Shown here in pieces: positions 26,763 through 34,741 of a stretch of 64,000 bases of DNA. A program made the position numbers and the translations under genes. Every line of letters begins with the position of its first letter. Positions within the stretch are counted from its first letter, which is position 1. The notes under the pieces are model-generated. The model searched no databases. It saw only the letters and a list, made by a program, of their open reading frames with translations, and had not been told where the DNA came from. The DNA is from BP-191 sp035940575 (GTDB lineage: Bacteria > Actinomycetota > Actinomycetes > BP-191): contig DASZER010000011.1 in NCBI GenBank assembly GCA_035940575.1, forward strand, positions 21,707 to 85,706. The letters are read 5' to 3'.

Positions 26763-27350
26763 ATGGACGGTCTCTACGCGCTGAAGCCCTGGTACGCCCG
26801 CCGGCTACGCCCGGTCCGCACCGCGCTCGTCGCCCGCCGCGTCCCGCCGCACGCGCTCACCGCGGCGGGCGTCGCGGCGGCGGCCGCGGGCGGCGTCGCG
26901 CTCGCCACCGGCCACGGCCTGGCCGTCCTGCCACTCGTCGCCGCGAGGCTCGCGTTCGCGAACCTCGACGGCGCGGTCGCCCGCGAGTCCGGTCGCGCGA
27001 CGCCCGGGGGGAGCGTCGTCAACGAGCTCGGCGACCGGCTCGCGGACGCGGCACTGCTGGCGGGCGCGGTCGCGCTGGCGCCGCCGGCGCTCGTCCTCGG
27101 TGCCGTGCTCGCGGCGACGATGCCGTCGTGGGTCGCGCTCGCCGGCGCCGCCGCGGGCGCCCCGCGCGTCAACGGCGGCCCCGTGGGCAAGACCGAACGC
27201 TGCGCCCTCGTCTGCCTCGCCGCCCTCGCCCCGGCGACCACGCAGGCGGTCCTCTGGGCGGTCGTCGCGGGCTCGCTCGCCACGGCCACGCTCCGCCTCT
27301 CCCGCGTCGCCCGCGCGCTGCGCCCCGCCGCCACCGCGAGCGCCCGATGA
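26763..27350 (+). CDS. CDP-alcohol phosphatidyltransferase-like membrane protein
   Basis: The family links CDP-diacylglycerol to an alcohol to make phospholipids. The 195-residue protein has about five hydrophobic helices and the second half of the signature: LDGAVARESGR, then LGDRLADA. In the usual motif D-x2-D-G-x2-A-R-x8-9-G-x3-D-x3-D, the first Asp is replaced (FANLDG has Ala there) and the Gly before the third Asp is replaced by Asn. Activity may be changed. The gene overlaps the cytidylyltransferase gene by ATGA. Confidence 0.8.
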   Translation: MDGLYALKPWYARRLRPVRTALVARRVPPHALTAAGVAAAAAGGVALATGHGLAVLPLVAARLAFANLDGAVARESGRATPGGSVVNELGDRLADAALLAGAVALAPPALVLGAVLAATMPSWVALAGAAAGAPRVNGGPVGKTERCALVCLAALAPATTQAVLWAVVAGSLATATLRLSRVARALRPAATASAR

Positions 27351-28141
27351 GCGCCGCGTACGTCGTCGCCGGCGCGCTCGCGGCGGGCGGCGTCGGCGTG
27401 GCCGCCAGCGGCGACTCGACGCTGCGCCGCCGCTGGCTCACCTGGGCCGTCACCGCACCCGTCGTCGGCGGCCTGCTCGCGCTCGGCGAGCCCGGCGCGG
27501 CCGCCCTCGCGAGCGGCCTCGGCGTCGTCGCGTCGTGCGAGTACGCCCGCCTGGCCCGCCTCGCCCGCGCCGACCGCGCGCTGCTCGTCGCGGCCGCCGC
27601 CCTCCTGCCCGTCGCGAGCGCCATGACCCCGCGCGCGACGGCGGTCGCGCCGTGGCTCGCGCTCCTCGCCGCCGTTCCCGCGATCGCCGGGGCCGACAGG
27701 ACGAACGGTCTGCGCCGCGCGGCGCTCACGGCGTTCGGCGTGCTCTGGATCGCGTGGTCGCTGTCGCACCTCGTGCTGCTCGGCGGCACGGCGTTCGCGG
27801 TCTGCGCGGCCGTCTCGGTCGCGGACGTCACGGCGTGGTGCGGCGGCCGCTGGATCGGCGGCCCGAGGCTCTCCCGCCTGTCCCCGAACAAGACCTGGGG
27901 CGGCGTCGCCGGTGCCGCCCTCGGCGCCGCGCTGACGCTCCGCCTGCTCGGCGTGCCGAGCTACGCCCTGCTCCTCGCTGTCGTCGTCGGCGGCGTCCTC
28001 GGCGACCTGCTCGAGTCGATGGCCAAGCGCGAGGCCGGCGTCAAGGACGCGGGCTCGTGGCTGCCGGGCTTCGGCGGGCTGCTCGACCGCGTCGACTCGC
28101 TGCTCGTCGTCCTCCCGCTCGCCTGGCTGGTGACCTCGTGA
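27347..28141 (+). CDS. phosphatidate cytidylyltransferase (CdsA-like)
   Basis: CdsA makes CDP-diacylglycerol from phosphatidate and CTP. The 264-residue membrane protein has the CdsA signature near the C-terminus: SMAKREAGVKDAGSWLPGFGG, then LLDRVDSLL, with the conserved Lys-Asp and Asp-Arg-x-Asp residues. The SPNKTWGG segment upstream is also conserved. About seven hydrophobic helices precede it. It is probably an extra copy, because the usual actinobacterial cdsA sits near frr/pyrH. It is coupled to its neighbours by 4-bp overlaps on both sides. Confidence 0.88.
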   Translation: MSAAYVVAGALAAGGVGVAASGDSTLRRRWLTWAVTAPVVGGLLALGEPGAAALASGLGVVASCEYARLARLARADRALLVAAAALLPVASAMTPRATAVAPWLALLAAVPAIAGADRTNGLRRAALTAFGVLWIAWSLSHLVLLGGTAFAVCAAVSVADVTAWCGGRWIGGPRLSRLSPNKTWGGVAGAALGAALTLRLLGVPSYALLLAVVVGGVLGDLLESMAKREAGVKDAGSWLPGFGGLLDRVDSLLVVLPLAWLVTS

Positions 28142-29282
28142 ACGCCGCCCGCCCGCGCCGCCTCCTCTGGCGCACCGCCCTGCGTCCGGGCGGCCTCACC
28201 GTCACCGGAACGCTCCCGCGCGGCGGCTGCGTCGTCGTCGCCAACCACTCCTCGCACGCCGACACGCCCGCCCTGCTCGCCGCCCTCGACGCGCGGCACC
28301 GCCCGCTCGTCGCGGCGGCGGCGGACTACTGGTTCCGCGCCGGGTGGCGGGCGCGGGTCTGCCGCACGCTCGTCGGCGGCTTCCCCGTCCGCCGCGACGG
28401 GGGCGGCTGCGCCGACCTGATGGGTGCCGTGCCCGCCCTGCGCGCCGGGCGCGCGGTCGTCGTCTTCGCCGAGGGGACGCGCTCGCGGACCGGCGAGGTG
28501 GGGCCGTTCCACTCGGGCGCGCTGCGCCTCGCCGAGGCGGCCGGCGTGCCGGTCGTCCCCGTCGGCCTCGCCGGCACCCGCGACGTGCTGCCGCCGCACG
28601 GCGCCCTGCACCTGAGCCCGGTCGCGGTCCGCATCGGTACGCCGCTGCACCGGCCGACGAAGGACGAGGCGCGCGACGCCGTCGTCGCGCTGGCCGCCGC
28701 GCCCGCGCCGCGCCGCCGCTCGCCGTGGCACCGCCGCGCCGCCGCCCTCGCGCTGGCGCCGGCGGGGCTGCTGCTGGCGTTCGGCTGGGGGCTCGCCGAG
28801 GCGATCGTCTGGCCGCTCGTGCCTGAGCTGCTCGTCGCGCTCGTCGCGGTCTCGGTGCCGAAGGCGGCGCCGCGCCTCGCGCTCGCCGCCGCGGCGGGCA
28901 GCCTCGCGGGCGGCCTGGCGGCGTACGCCCTCGGCGCCGCCGGCGCGCACCCGCCCGCGCCGCTCACGACCCCGCGCATGCACGCCGTCGCGGCCGCGCA
29001 GCTCGACGCCGAGGGCGCGGCGGCGCTGCGGCACCAGCCGTTCTCCGGCGTCCCTACAAGGTCTACGCCGTCCGCGCCGGCGCCGCGCGCACCGACCCCG
29101 TCGCGTTCACCGCGTGGAGCGTCGCCGCCCGCGGCGGCCGCATCCTCGCCGTGGGGCTCGCCCTCGCCGCCGCGGCGGTGGCCCTGCGCCGGCTGCTCGC
29201 CCGCTGCTACGGCACCTACCTCGCCTGGCTCGGCGCCACGTTCGCCCTCTCCCTGCACCGCGTCGTCACGACGTGGTCCTGA
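28138..29282 (+). CDS. PlsC acyltransferase fused to a YqaA-like membrane domain, frameshifted near 29054
   Basis: The N-terminal part (residues 1-~190) is a lysophosphatidate acyltransferase: NHSSHADTP (H-x4-D motif), GGFPVRRDGGG and FAEGTRSRTG. The second part (AEAIVWPLVPELLVALVA onward) resembles the membrane domain of YqaA/DedA-type proteins. The family sequence QPxSGVPYKVY is broken here: QPFSGVP is in one frame and YKVYAVRAG in the next. One C is missing in GTCCCTAC at 29051-29057. The second frame continues to TGA at 29280-29282. The missing base may be a sequencing error or a real mutation. It starts at GTG 28138, overlapping cdsA. Confidence 0.75.
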
Positions 29283-29373
29283 CCCGAAGGAGCACCACCG
29301 TCGTGCTCGCGCCGATCCTCGCCCTGCCCACCCTGGCGCTCTCCGGCGCCGACCACTGACCGGAAGGAACCTC

Positions 29374-29658
29374 ATGTACACGCACGACGAAGTCCGTCCC
29401 GTCCCCGCCGGGTCCATCGGCCGCGGCATCGGCTACGTCACCGCCGCGGTCGCCGGAGCGTTCGCGCTCTGGGCGCTGGTCACGGGCGGCGGGGTGTTCG
29501 CGCTCCCGTTCGGCGTCTACGCCGCCGCGGTGCCGTTGGCGATCAGGTCGACGTCGCCGGTCGCGCGCGGGGTCGCCGCGGTCGCCGCGTCGTTCGCGCT
29601 GATCGCGTGCCTGTTCTTCCTGTCGGTCATGGCCCTGCTCATGACGAGCGACTTCTGA
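29374..29658 (+). CDS. small membrane protein (94 aa)
   Basis: The product starts MYTHDEVRPVPAGSIGRG and has three hydrophobic stretches (GYVTAAVAGAFALWALV, VFALPFGVYAAAVPLAI, VAAVAASFALIACLFFLSVMALL). GGAAGGAACC lies before the ATG. It is the first of three overlapping small membrane genes. No recognised family. Between the frameshifted gene and this one (29283-29373) I see no convincing gene. Confidence 0.7.
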   Translation: MYTHDEVRPVPAGSIGRGIGYVTAAVAGAFALWALVTGGGVFALPFGVYAAAVPLAIRSTSPVARGVAAVAASFALIACLFFLSVMALLMTSDF

Positions 29659-29795
29659 TGCGCACGCACGTGCCCGCGCCCCACAGGTCGCTCGTCGTCG
29701 CCGGCCTGCTCGCCCTCGCGGGGGTCCTCGGCTACGTCCTCGCCGAGGTGCTGCGCGCCGTCGGCGAGCGGATCGTGAGCCAGCCATGGGGATGA
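29658..29795 (+). CDS. single-pass small membrane protein (45 aa)
   Basis: The 45-residue product is MRTHVPAPHRSLVVAGLLAL followed by AGVLGYVLAEVL and a polar end: one transmembrane helix. The ATG overlaps the previous stop (TGATG) and its end overlaps the next gene by 10 bp, so the three are translated together. Function unknown. Confidence 0.6.
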   Translation: MRTHVPAPHRSLVVAGLLALAGVLGYVLAEVLRAVGERIVSQPWG

Positions 29796-30064
29796 CCACG
29801 ACCGCGGACGTGCCGCAGGTTCGGCACCCGTTCCTCCACGGGCTCGGCGGCGGCGCCGCCTCGACGCTGACGGCCGTGCTGTTCGGAGGGTTCGCGATGT
29901 CGATCCCGGTGTTCGTCGTGACCCTCGTCGTCACGGGCGTGGCGGTGCTCGTCGCGCGGCCGCTGACGTTCGCCCGGGCCTGCGGGATCCTCGTCGGCGT
30001 CAGCGCCGTGCTGGCGGTCGCGGTCGCGGGCATCGCGGCATGGGCCGTGAACGCGGGGCTCTGA
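29786..30064 (+). CDS. small membrane protein (92 aa)
   Basis: The product starts MGMTTTADVPQVRHPFLHG and contains two to three hydrophobic helices (TAVLFGGFAMSIPVFVVTLV, ACGILVGVSAVLAVAVAGIA). An alternative ATG lies two codons later. It is the third member of the small membrane gene string at 29374-30064. Function unknown; the string may form a complex, but nothing in the sequence shows it. Confidence 0.65.
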   Translation: MGMTTTADVPQVRHPFLHGLGGGAASTLTAVLFGGFAMSIPVFVVTLVVTGVAVLVARPLTFARACGILVGVSAVLAVAVAGIAAWAVNAGL

Positions 30065-30138
30065 GTGGCCAGTTGGCCGTACCGCCCGCCCGCCGCGCCG
30101 GGTGAGGATGCACGCCCCTCACCACGAAAGGCCACGGG

Positions 30139-30987
30139 ATGAACCGCACCACCGTCCTCGGCGCCGCCGTCGCGGCGCTGCTCCTCACCATCGCCCCGGC
30201 GGGCGCCGAGACCGAGTACCGCGTCGGCCCCGACCCGACCGCCACCGCCATCGAGAAGAACGGCCCCTTCGCCTACGCCTCCACGACCGTCGCCGACGCG
30301 GCCACGCCCGGCTTCGGCGCCGCGACGATCTACTACCCGACCGACACGACGCTGCCGCCGCTCGGCGGCGTCGCGATCTCGCCCGGCTACACCGAGACGC
30401 AGTCGGCGATCTCGTGGTTCGGGCCGCGGCTCGCCTCGCACGGCTTCGTCGTCATCACGTTCAACACGAACTCGCCGTACGACCAGCCCGCCGCCCGCGG
30501 CGACCAGCTCCTCGCCGCGCTCGACTACCTGACCGGCAGCAGCGCCGTACGCACCCGCGTCGACGCCTCGCGGCTGGCCGTCATGGGCCACTCGATGGGC
30601 GGCGGCGGCTCGCTGGAGGCGACGAAGAAGCGCCCGTCGCTGCAGGCGTCGATCCCGATGGCGCCGTGGCACACCGACAAGACCTGGCCCGAGCCGGCCA
30701 CGCCGACGCTGATCGTCGGCGCCGAGAACGACAGCATCGCCCCGGTCGCGAGCCACGCCGAGCCGTTCTACGAGAGCCTCACCAGCGCGGTCGAGAAGGC
30801 GTACGTCGAGCTCAACAACGCCAGCCACAGCGTCACCAACACCGCCAACGCCACGACCTCCCGCCTCGCCGTCGCGTGGCTCAAGCGGTTCGTGGACAAC
30901 GACACCCGCTACGACCAGTTCCTCTGCCCGCCCCCGGCGCCGAGCAGCGCGATCCAGGAGTACCGGGACACCTGCCCGCACGCGTAG
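30139..30987 (+). CDS. secreted cutinase / PET-hydrolase-like esterase
   Basis: Cutinases of this type hydrolyse aliphatic and some aromatic polyesters. The 282-residue product has a signal peptide (MNRTTVLGAAVAALLLTIAPAGA) and all features of the Thermobifida-type cutinases. The nucleophile elbow is GHSMGGGGSLE (Ser152, Met153), the acid Asp198 is in GAENDSIAPV, and His230 is in NNASHS. Tyr84 in SPGYTETQSA and Trp177 in PMAPWHTDK line the substrate groove. The end WLKRFVDNDTRYDQFLCP to DTCPHA carries Cys263 and Cys279 for the conserved C-terminal disulfide. The mature start EYRVGPDPT also matches. It is a single gene with a strong terminator. Confidence 0.92.
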   Translation: MNRTTVLGAAVAALLLTIAPAGAETEYRVGPDPTATAIEKNGPFAYASTTVADAATPGFGAATIYYPTDTTLPPLGGVAISPGYTETQSAISWFGPRLASHGFVVITFNTNSPYDQPAARGDQLLAALDYLTGSSAVRTRVDASRLAVMGHSMGGGGSLEATKKRPSLQASIPMAPWHTDKTWPEPATPTLIVGAENDSIAPVASHAEPFYESLTSAVEKAYVELNNASHSVTNTANATTSRLAVAWLKRFVDNDTRYDQFLCPPPAPSSAIQEYRDTCPHA

Positions 30988-30995
30988 CCGTGCGA

Positions 30996-31029
30996 GGGCG
31001 GGGCGGCGCGCCCAGCCGCCGCCCCGCCC
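30996..31029 (+). terminator. hairpin terminator after the cutinase gene
   Basis: GGGCGGGGCGGC (30996-31007) and GCCGCCCCGCCC (31018-31029) form a perfect 12-bp stem with a 10-nt loop, 9 bp after the stop. Confidence 0.8.
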
Positions 31030-31109
31030 GCCCCCTCCTTTACACGCGTGCCGGGCCTCCTCTACGGTCGCCGGACCCAGCCGCCCTGCCCAGCGGAGGT
31101 GCACCCCTC

Positions 31110-31175
31110 GTGCCCCAGCCTCTCGCGCGCCCGCCCCTCCCGTCGTCCTCGCGCGGTCCCGCACCGGACCGCTAG
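31110..31175 (+). pseudogene. decayed secreted-peptide gene (leader only)
   Basis: GGAGGTGCACCCCTCGTG before this position is nearly identical to the leader GGAGGTGAACCCCTCGTG of the peptide gene at 23876. The GTG at 31110 opens only 21 codons (MPQPLARPPLPSSSRGPAPD and one more), without signal peptide or Cys. It looks like a remnant in which the ribosome-binding region survived and the coding part was replaced. The rest of the gap 30988-31336 holds the terminator and no other gene that I can see. Confidence 0.35.
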
Positions 31176-31336
31176 CCCGCGCGGGCGCGCGCCCCGGCTC
31201 CGGCCGCGCGCGACCCGACGCCCCGCGCCTCGTGCGCCCCCAGCCGGCCACGCGCGTGCCTGCCACCCCGCGCGGCGGCGTTCCGTGTCGCCCGGAACGC
31301 CTGGACGACGTTCGGCGACAGGAGGAGGTGATCCCC

Positions 31337-31534
31337 ATGACCAAGCGATTCGCCGGTCTCGCCCTCGCGGGCGCGGCCGCCCTGACCTTCGTCCTGCCCG
31401 CCACCTCGGCGAGCGCCTCGTGCCAGTTCACAGAGCCGCTCGCGGAGTGCGTGAAGGACCTCGTGTCCACCGTCGGCCCCGCCGTCGGGTGCGTGCCCGT
31501 GGGCACATTCGAGCTCTGCCCCGTGAGCGCGTAG
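31337..31534 (+). CDS. small secreted Cys peptide (65 aa)
   Basis: The product has signal peptide MTKRFAGLALAGAAALTFVL ending in an Ala-rich ATSASAS site. About 37 mature residues follow with four Cys (SCQFTEP, AECVKDL, VGCVPV, ELCPVSA). The ribosome-binding site GGAGGTGA at 31324-31331 is a full match. The N-terminus MTKR-x-A-x-LALAGAA is shared with the peptide at 32781-32969. The two peptide genes flank the diiron oxygenase gene. Confidence 0.75.
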   Translation: MTKRFAGLALAGAAALTFVLPATSASASCQFTEPLAECVKDLVSTVGPAVGCVPVGTFELCPVSA

Positions 31535-31749
31535 CACGACGCCGTCGCCGCGGCGCCTCCCCGGGATTCGGCCCTGGGAACGGCAGCCGGTCGGACGGCG
31601 ACGGCACACGGAGCAACAGGTCCGGAGCGCCGGCGCTCCCCGCCGGGCGGCGGCACGGCCCGCCGGTGGGCGCGGCGCCCCGGACGTCCCGCCAGGGTTT
31701 CCGCCCCCGGCGGGGAACACGTACGGACCACCCCGACGAAGGCCAGGAG

Positions 31750-32727
31750 ATGGACGAGCACGAGACGGCGTACCGCACACCGTTCCGCTCGTGGGACACG
31801 CGTGGCTGGGTGCGCTCGAAGCCGCACCAGCCGACGGAGTTCGCGGACGGGCGGGCGTTCTTCACGCCCGAGGTCGTGCCGCTGCTCGCGCTGCCCGCGG
31901 CTGCGGCCCTGTCGCGCGACGCCGTCGACGACCTCTGCGCGCGCCACCTCCAGTGGCACCTGGCCATGACCGTCGACCTCGAGCTCGGCCCCGTCAACGA
32001 CGCCGTGCACGTCGTCCGCGACTCCGGCGACGTCTTCCCGCGCGACCTGCGCACCGACGCGCTGCGCCTCTACACCGACGAGGCCGGGCACGCCGAGATG
32101 TGCGCCACGATGGCCGACGCCGTCGAGCGCGCGACCGGCGTCGCGCCGCCCGCCGGCCCGCCGCCGTTCGTGCGCGCGGTGCGCGACGCGGCCGCCGCCG
32201 CCGAGCCCGGCGCCCGCGACGCCGTTCGCCTGCTCGCGGCGTTCGTCTCCGAGACGCTCATCTCGGCGACGCTGACGCGGGTGCCGTTCGACGAGCGCGT
32301 GCACGTCGGCGTACGCCAGCTCGTCGCCGACCACGCCGAGGACGAGCGCCGCCACGCGGTGCTGTTCCGCGACGTGTTCGCGCGCTACTGGCCGTCGCTC
32401 GACGCCGCCGTACGCCGGGCCGTCGGGCTGCTCCTGCCCGACCTGATCACGACGTTCCTCGCGCCCGACGACGCCGAGCTCGCCGTCGCCGCCGCCGCCC
32501 ACGCCGACGTGCTCGGCGACCCCGTCGTCGCGGCGGGCGAGGCGGCGCTGCGGGCGACCGCGAACGGCGCGTTCCTCGCCGCCGCCGAGCCGACGCTGCG
32601 CGTGCTGCACGAGCACGGCGCGTTCGACGACCCGGATGTCGCGGCGGCGTTCGTCGACTCCGGGCTCTTCCCCGACATCGGGTCCGCCGCGCTGCGCCGG
32701 CCGAGCGAGGCGTTGGCGCCGCGCTGA
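31750..32727 (+). CDS. AurF-type diiron oxygenase
   Basis: AurF-like enzymes oxidise arylamines to nitro compounds with a carboxylate-bridged diiron centre. The 325-residue helical protein contains a ligand set with the AurF spacing: Glu78 (DLELG), Glu111 and His114 (DEAGHAEM), Glu168 (FVSETLIS), and His195, Glu199 and His202 (DHAEDERRHAV). The +3 and +4/+7 spacings are those of AurF. The ATG at 31750 follows CCAGGAG. The substrate is unknown. It stands between two secreted-peptide genes in the same direction, with no other tailoring enzymes around it. Confidence 0.8.
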   Translation: MDEHETAYRTPFRSWDTRGWVRSKPHQPTEFADGRAFFTPEVVPLLALPAAAALSRDAVDDLCARHLQWHLAMTVDLELGPVNDAVHVVRDSGDVFPRDLRTDALRLYTDEAGHAEMCATMADAVERATGVAPPAGPPPFVRAVRDAAAAAEPGARDAVRLLAAFVSETLISATLTRVPFDERVHVGVRQLVADHAEDERRHAVLFRDVFARYWPSLDAAVRRAVGLLLPDLITTFLAPDDAELAVAAAAHADVLGDPVVAAGEAALRATANGAFLAAAEPTLRVLHEHGAFDDPDVAAAFVDSGLFPDIGSAALRRPSEALAPR

Positions 32728-32780
32728 ACGGGGAGGCCCGCACCGACCCGTCCCGACTCGTGCGGAAGGGAGGTGAGCAC

Positions 32781-32969
32781 ATGACCAAGCGCATCGCGCG
32801 CCTCGCCCTCGCGGGCGCCGCGCTGACGGCGTTCGCCCTGCCGGCGGCACCGGCGTCCGCCGCGACCGTCTGCCTGGACCCCGCCACAGTGGCCCCCGTC
32901 TGCACGTCGACGCCCGGCCGGACCTGCGTCGTCCAGGAGCCGACAACCGGCACCGAGCTCTGCGTCTAG
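32781..32969 (+). CDS. small secreted Cys peptide (62 aa)
   Basis: The product has signal peptide MTKRIARLALAGAALTAFAL with the site APASAA, then about 35 residues with four Cys (TVCLDP, PVCTST, RTCVVQ, ELCV). The ribosome-binding site GGAGGTGA (32770-32777) is again a full match. It is most similar to the peptide at 31337-31534 in its signal region. It starts 54 bp after the diiron oxygenase stop. Confidence 0.75.
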   Translation: MTKRIARLALAGAALTAFALPAAPASAATVCLDPATVAPVCTSTPGRTCVVQEPTTGTELCV

Positions 32970-33027
32970 ACCCCCCGGAACGCGCGCGGGGAGCGGCGGA
33001 TCGGCCCGCCGCGCTTCGGCCCCCGCG

Positions 33028-34710
33028 CTACCGGGCGGTCGCCACCGACGGCGGCAGCTCGCGGGCGCTCGACGGCAGCGCCACGTCGAGCGCGTACAGC
33101 GCGTTGCGCACCGCCCGTCCCGCCGCCCGCGCCAGGCCCGGGTCGAGGACCCCTCGCCTGGCGCAGTCCAGCGCCGCGCGCGCGATCCTGTCCGCGTGGC
33201 CCGCGACGTCGGCGGCGTCGTAGCGGCCCGCCGCCCGCGCGAACACGTACGGCAGCGCGTTCAGCGCCAGCGCCAGGTCGAGCACCGCCCGCCGCGCCGC
33301 CTTGCCCTCCGGCTCCCGCGCCGACGCGGGCGGGTCGTCCGCGAGCCGCAGCACCGCGAGCAGCCGCGCGAGGCGCGGCGTCGTCTCCGTCCACACGAGG
33401 TCGTTGTCGTAGGTGATCGTGTCCTCGCGCCGCTTCGCGAGGATGAACACCTTCATCAGCGCGACCGCGAGCCGTTCGGCCGTCTCGACGTGGTACGGCT
33501 GCGCCTCCCACTCCGCGACGAACCGGTCGCGGAACCCGTCGAGCAGCGCGTCGGCCGAGACCTCGTTGCCGGTGCGCGAGCGGATCTTGCCGTCGGGGCT
33601 GCGGATCATGCCGTACCAGATGCCGTCGGTCCCGTCCGCGACGGGCGCGTGACCGAGGCGGCGGAGGATCTCCAGGAACTGGGTGAACGACTCCCGCCAC
33701 TGCTCGCCCGTGATCCGCACGACGCGCCCCTTCGGGTGGAGCTGCGCGCGGCGGACCCAGATCGCGACGAAGAACACCAGGGACAACGGCGTCCCGTCGC
33801 GCCGCAGCAACGTCACCTCGCCGAGCCCCACGTCGGAGAGGTCCATGTACACGGAGCCGTCGGGGCGGCGCAGCGCGGTGCCGTTCTCGACGGCCCTGTC
33901 GAGCAGCTCCATCGCGCACGGCAGCGCCTCGAGCTCGCGCAGCACGAAGTCGTGGCGCATCCCGACCCGCAGGTACGTCTCGCGGATGCCCTCGATCGCC
34001 CACTCGGTCACGCGCTCGTTGAGCGCGACCGCGTCGGGGTCGCCCGCCCACTGCCGCCGCAACAGCTCGGCCGCCTCGGCGTCGAGCTCGGTCACCTCGT
34101 CGTCGTAGGCCGCGATCGCCATGCGCTCGGTGTGGAAGCGCGTGTACCAGCGGCCCACCCAGTGGTCCTTCTTCGTGTCCGGCTCGGCGCCCTCGCCCCA
34201 GCGCAGGTACGCGACGAGCGCCTGGCAGACGTGGATGCCGAAGTTCGCGAGCTCCTCGGTCGTCGTGATCTCCCAGCCCTGCGTCTCGTGGAGGCGCGAC
34301 GCGGACTTGCCGAGGAAGACGTTGCGCAGGTGGCCCACGTGCAGCGGCTTGTTCGCGTTGGGGCAGCCGATCGAGAACACCATCGGCTCGCCGAGCGGCG
34401 GCTGCCAGCCGTAGCGGTCGCCGCTCGCCGCGACCGCTTCCGTGACGGCGCGGACGACGAGGCCGTCGGCGGGGCGGACGTAGACGCGCGGCGGGATCGG
34501 CAGCGCCGCCTCGATGCCCTCGACGTCGGCGAGGGTCTTGGCGAGCGTTCGGGCGGCGTCCTTGGGGTTGCCCTCGGGGTCGGCCTCCCGCGCGTCGACG
34601 CGGAACTCCGCGGGCGCGTTCGGTGCCGCCCGCTCGACCTCGAGGCGCAGGCCGGTGGCCCGCTCGATCAGCGCGGAGAGGGCGCGTTCGGCCGGTCCCG
34701 CGACCGCCAC
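33028..34710 (-). CDS. argS: arginyl-tRNA synthetase
   Basis: ArgRS charges tRNA-Arg. The 560-residue class I protein has an N-terminal Add1-like domain (residues 1-~95), the HIGH motif as FSIGCPNANKPLHVGHLRNV, and the KMSKR-equivalent segment SPDGKIRSRTGNEVSADALL of the E. coli-like type. The C-terminal DALR anticodon domain contains LALALNALPYVFARAAGRYD and ends with a long helical region. The sequence is somewhat divergent from typical actinobacterial ArgRS (IGCPNANKP rather than FSSPNIAK), so it may be a second copy. It lies 31 bp downstream of the interrupted tRNA-Thr on the same strand. Confidence 0.9.
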   Translation of the reverse strand: MAVAGPAERALSALIERATGLRLEVERAAPNAPAEFRVDAREADPEGNPKDAARTLAKTLADVEGIEAALPIPPRVYVRPADGLVVRAVTEAVAASGDRYGWQPPLGEPMVFSIGCPNANKPLHVGHLRNVFLGKSASRLHETQGWEITTTEELANFGIHVCQALVAYLRWGEGAEPDTKKDHWVGRWYTRFHTERMAIAAYDDEVTELDAEAAELLRRQWAGDPDAVALNERVTEWAIEGIRETYLRVGMRHDFVLRELEALPCAMELLDRAVENGTALRRPDGSVYMDLSDVGLGEVTLLRRDGTPLSLVFFVAIWVRRAQLHPKGRVVRITGEQWRESFTQFLEILRRLGHAPVADGTDGIWYGMIRSPDGKIRSRTGNEVSADALLDGFRDRFVAEWEAQPYHVETAERLAVALMKVFILAKRREDTITYDNDLVWTETTPRLARLLAVLRLADDPPASAREPEGKAARRAVLDLALALNALPYVFARAAGRYDAADVAGHADRIARAALDCARRGVLDPGLARAAGRAVRNALYALDVALPSSARELPPSVATAR

Positions 34711-34741
34711 CGCGCCTCTCCCTCTCGTGCCGTGCCTGTCG

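Noticed and set aside
31337..32969. RiPP cluster with the diiron enzyme as tailoring enzyme
   Set aside because: The peptides have Sec-type signal peptides and not RiPP leaders, and no YcaO, MNIO, radical SAM, LanM or peptide transporter gene is nearby.
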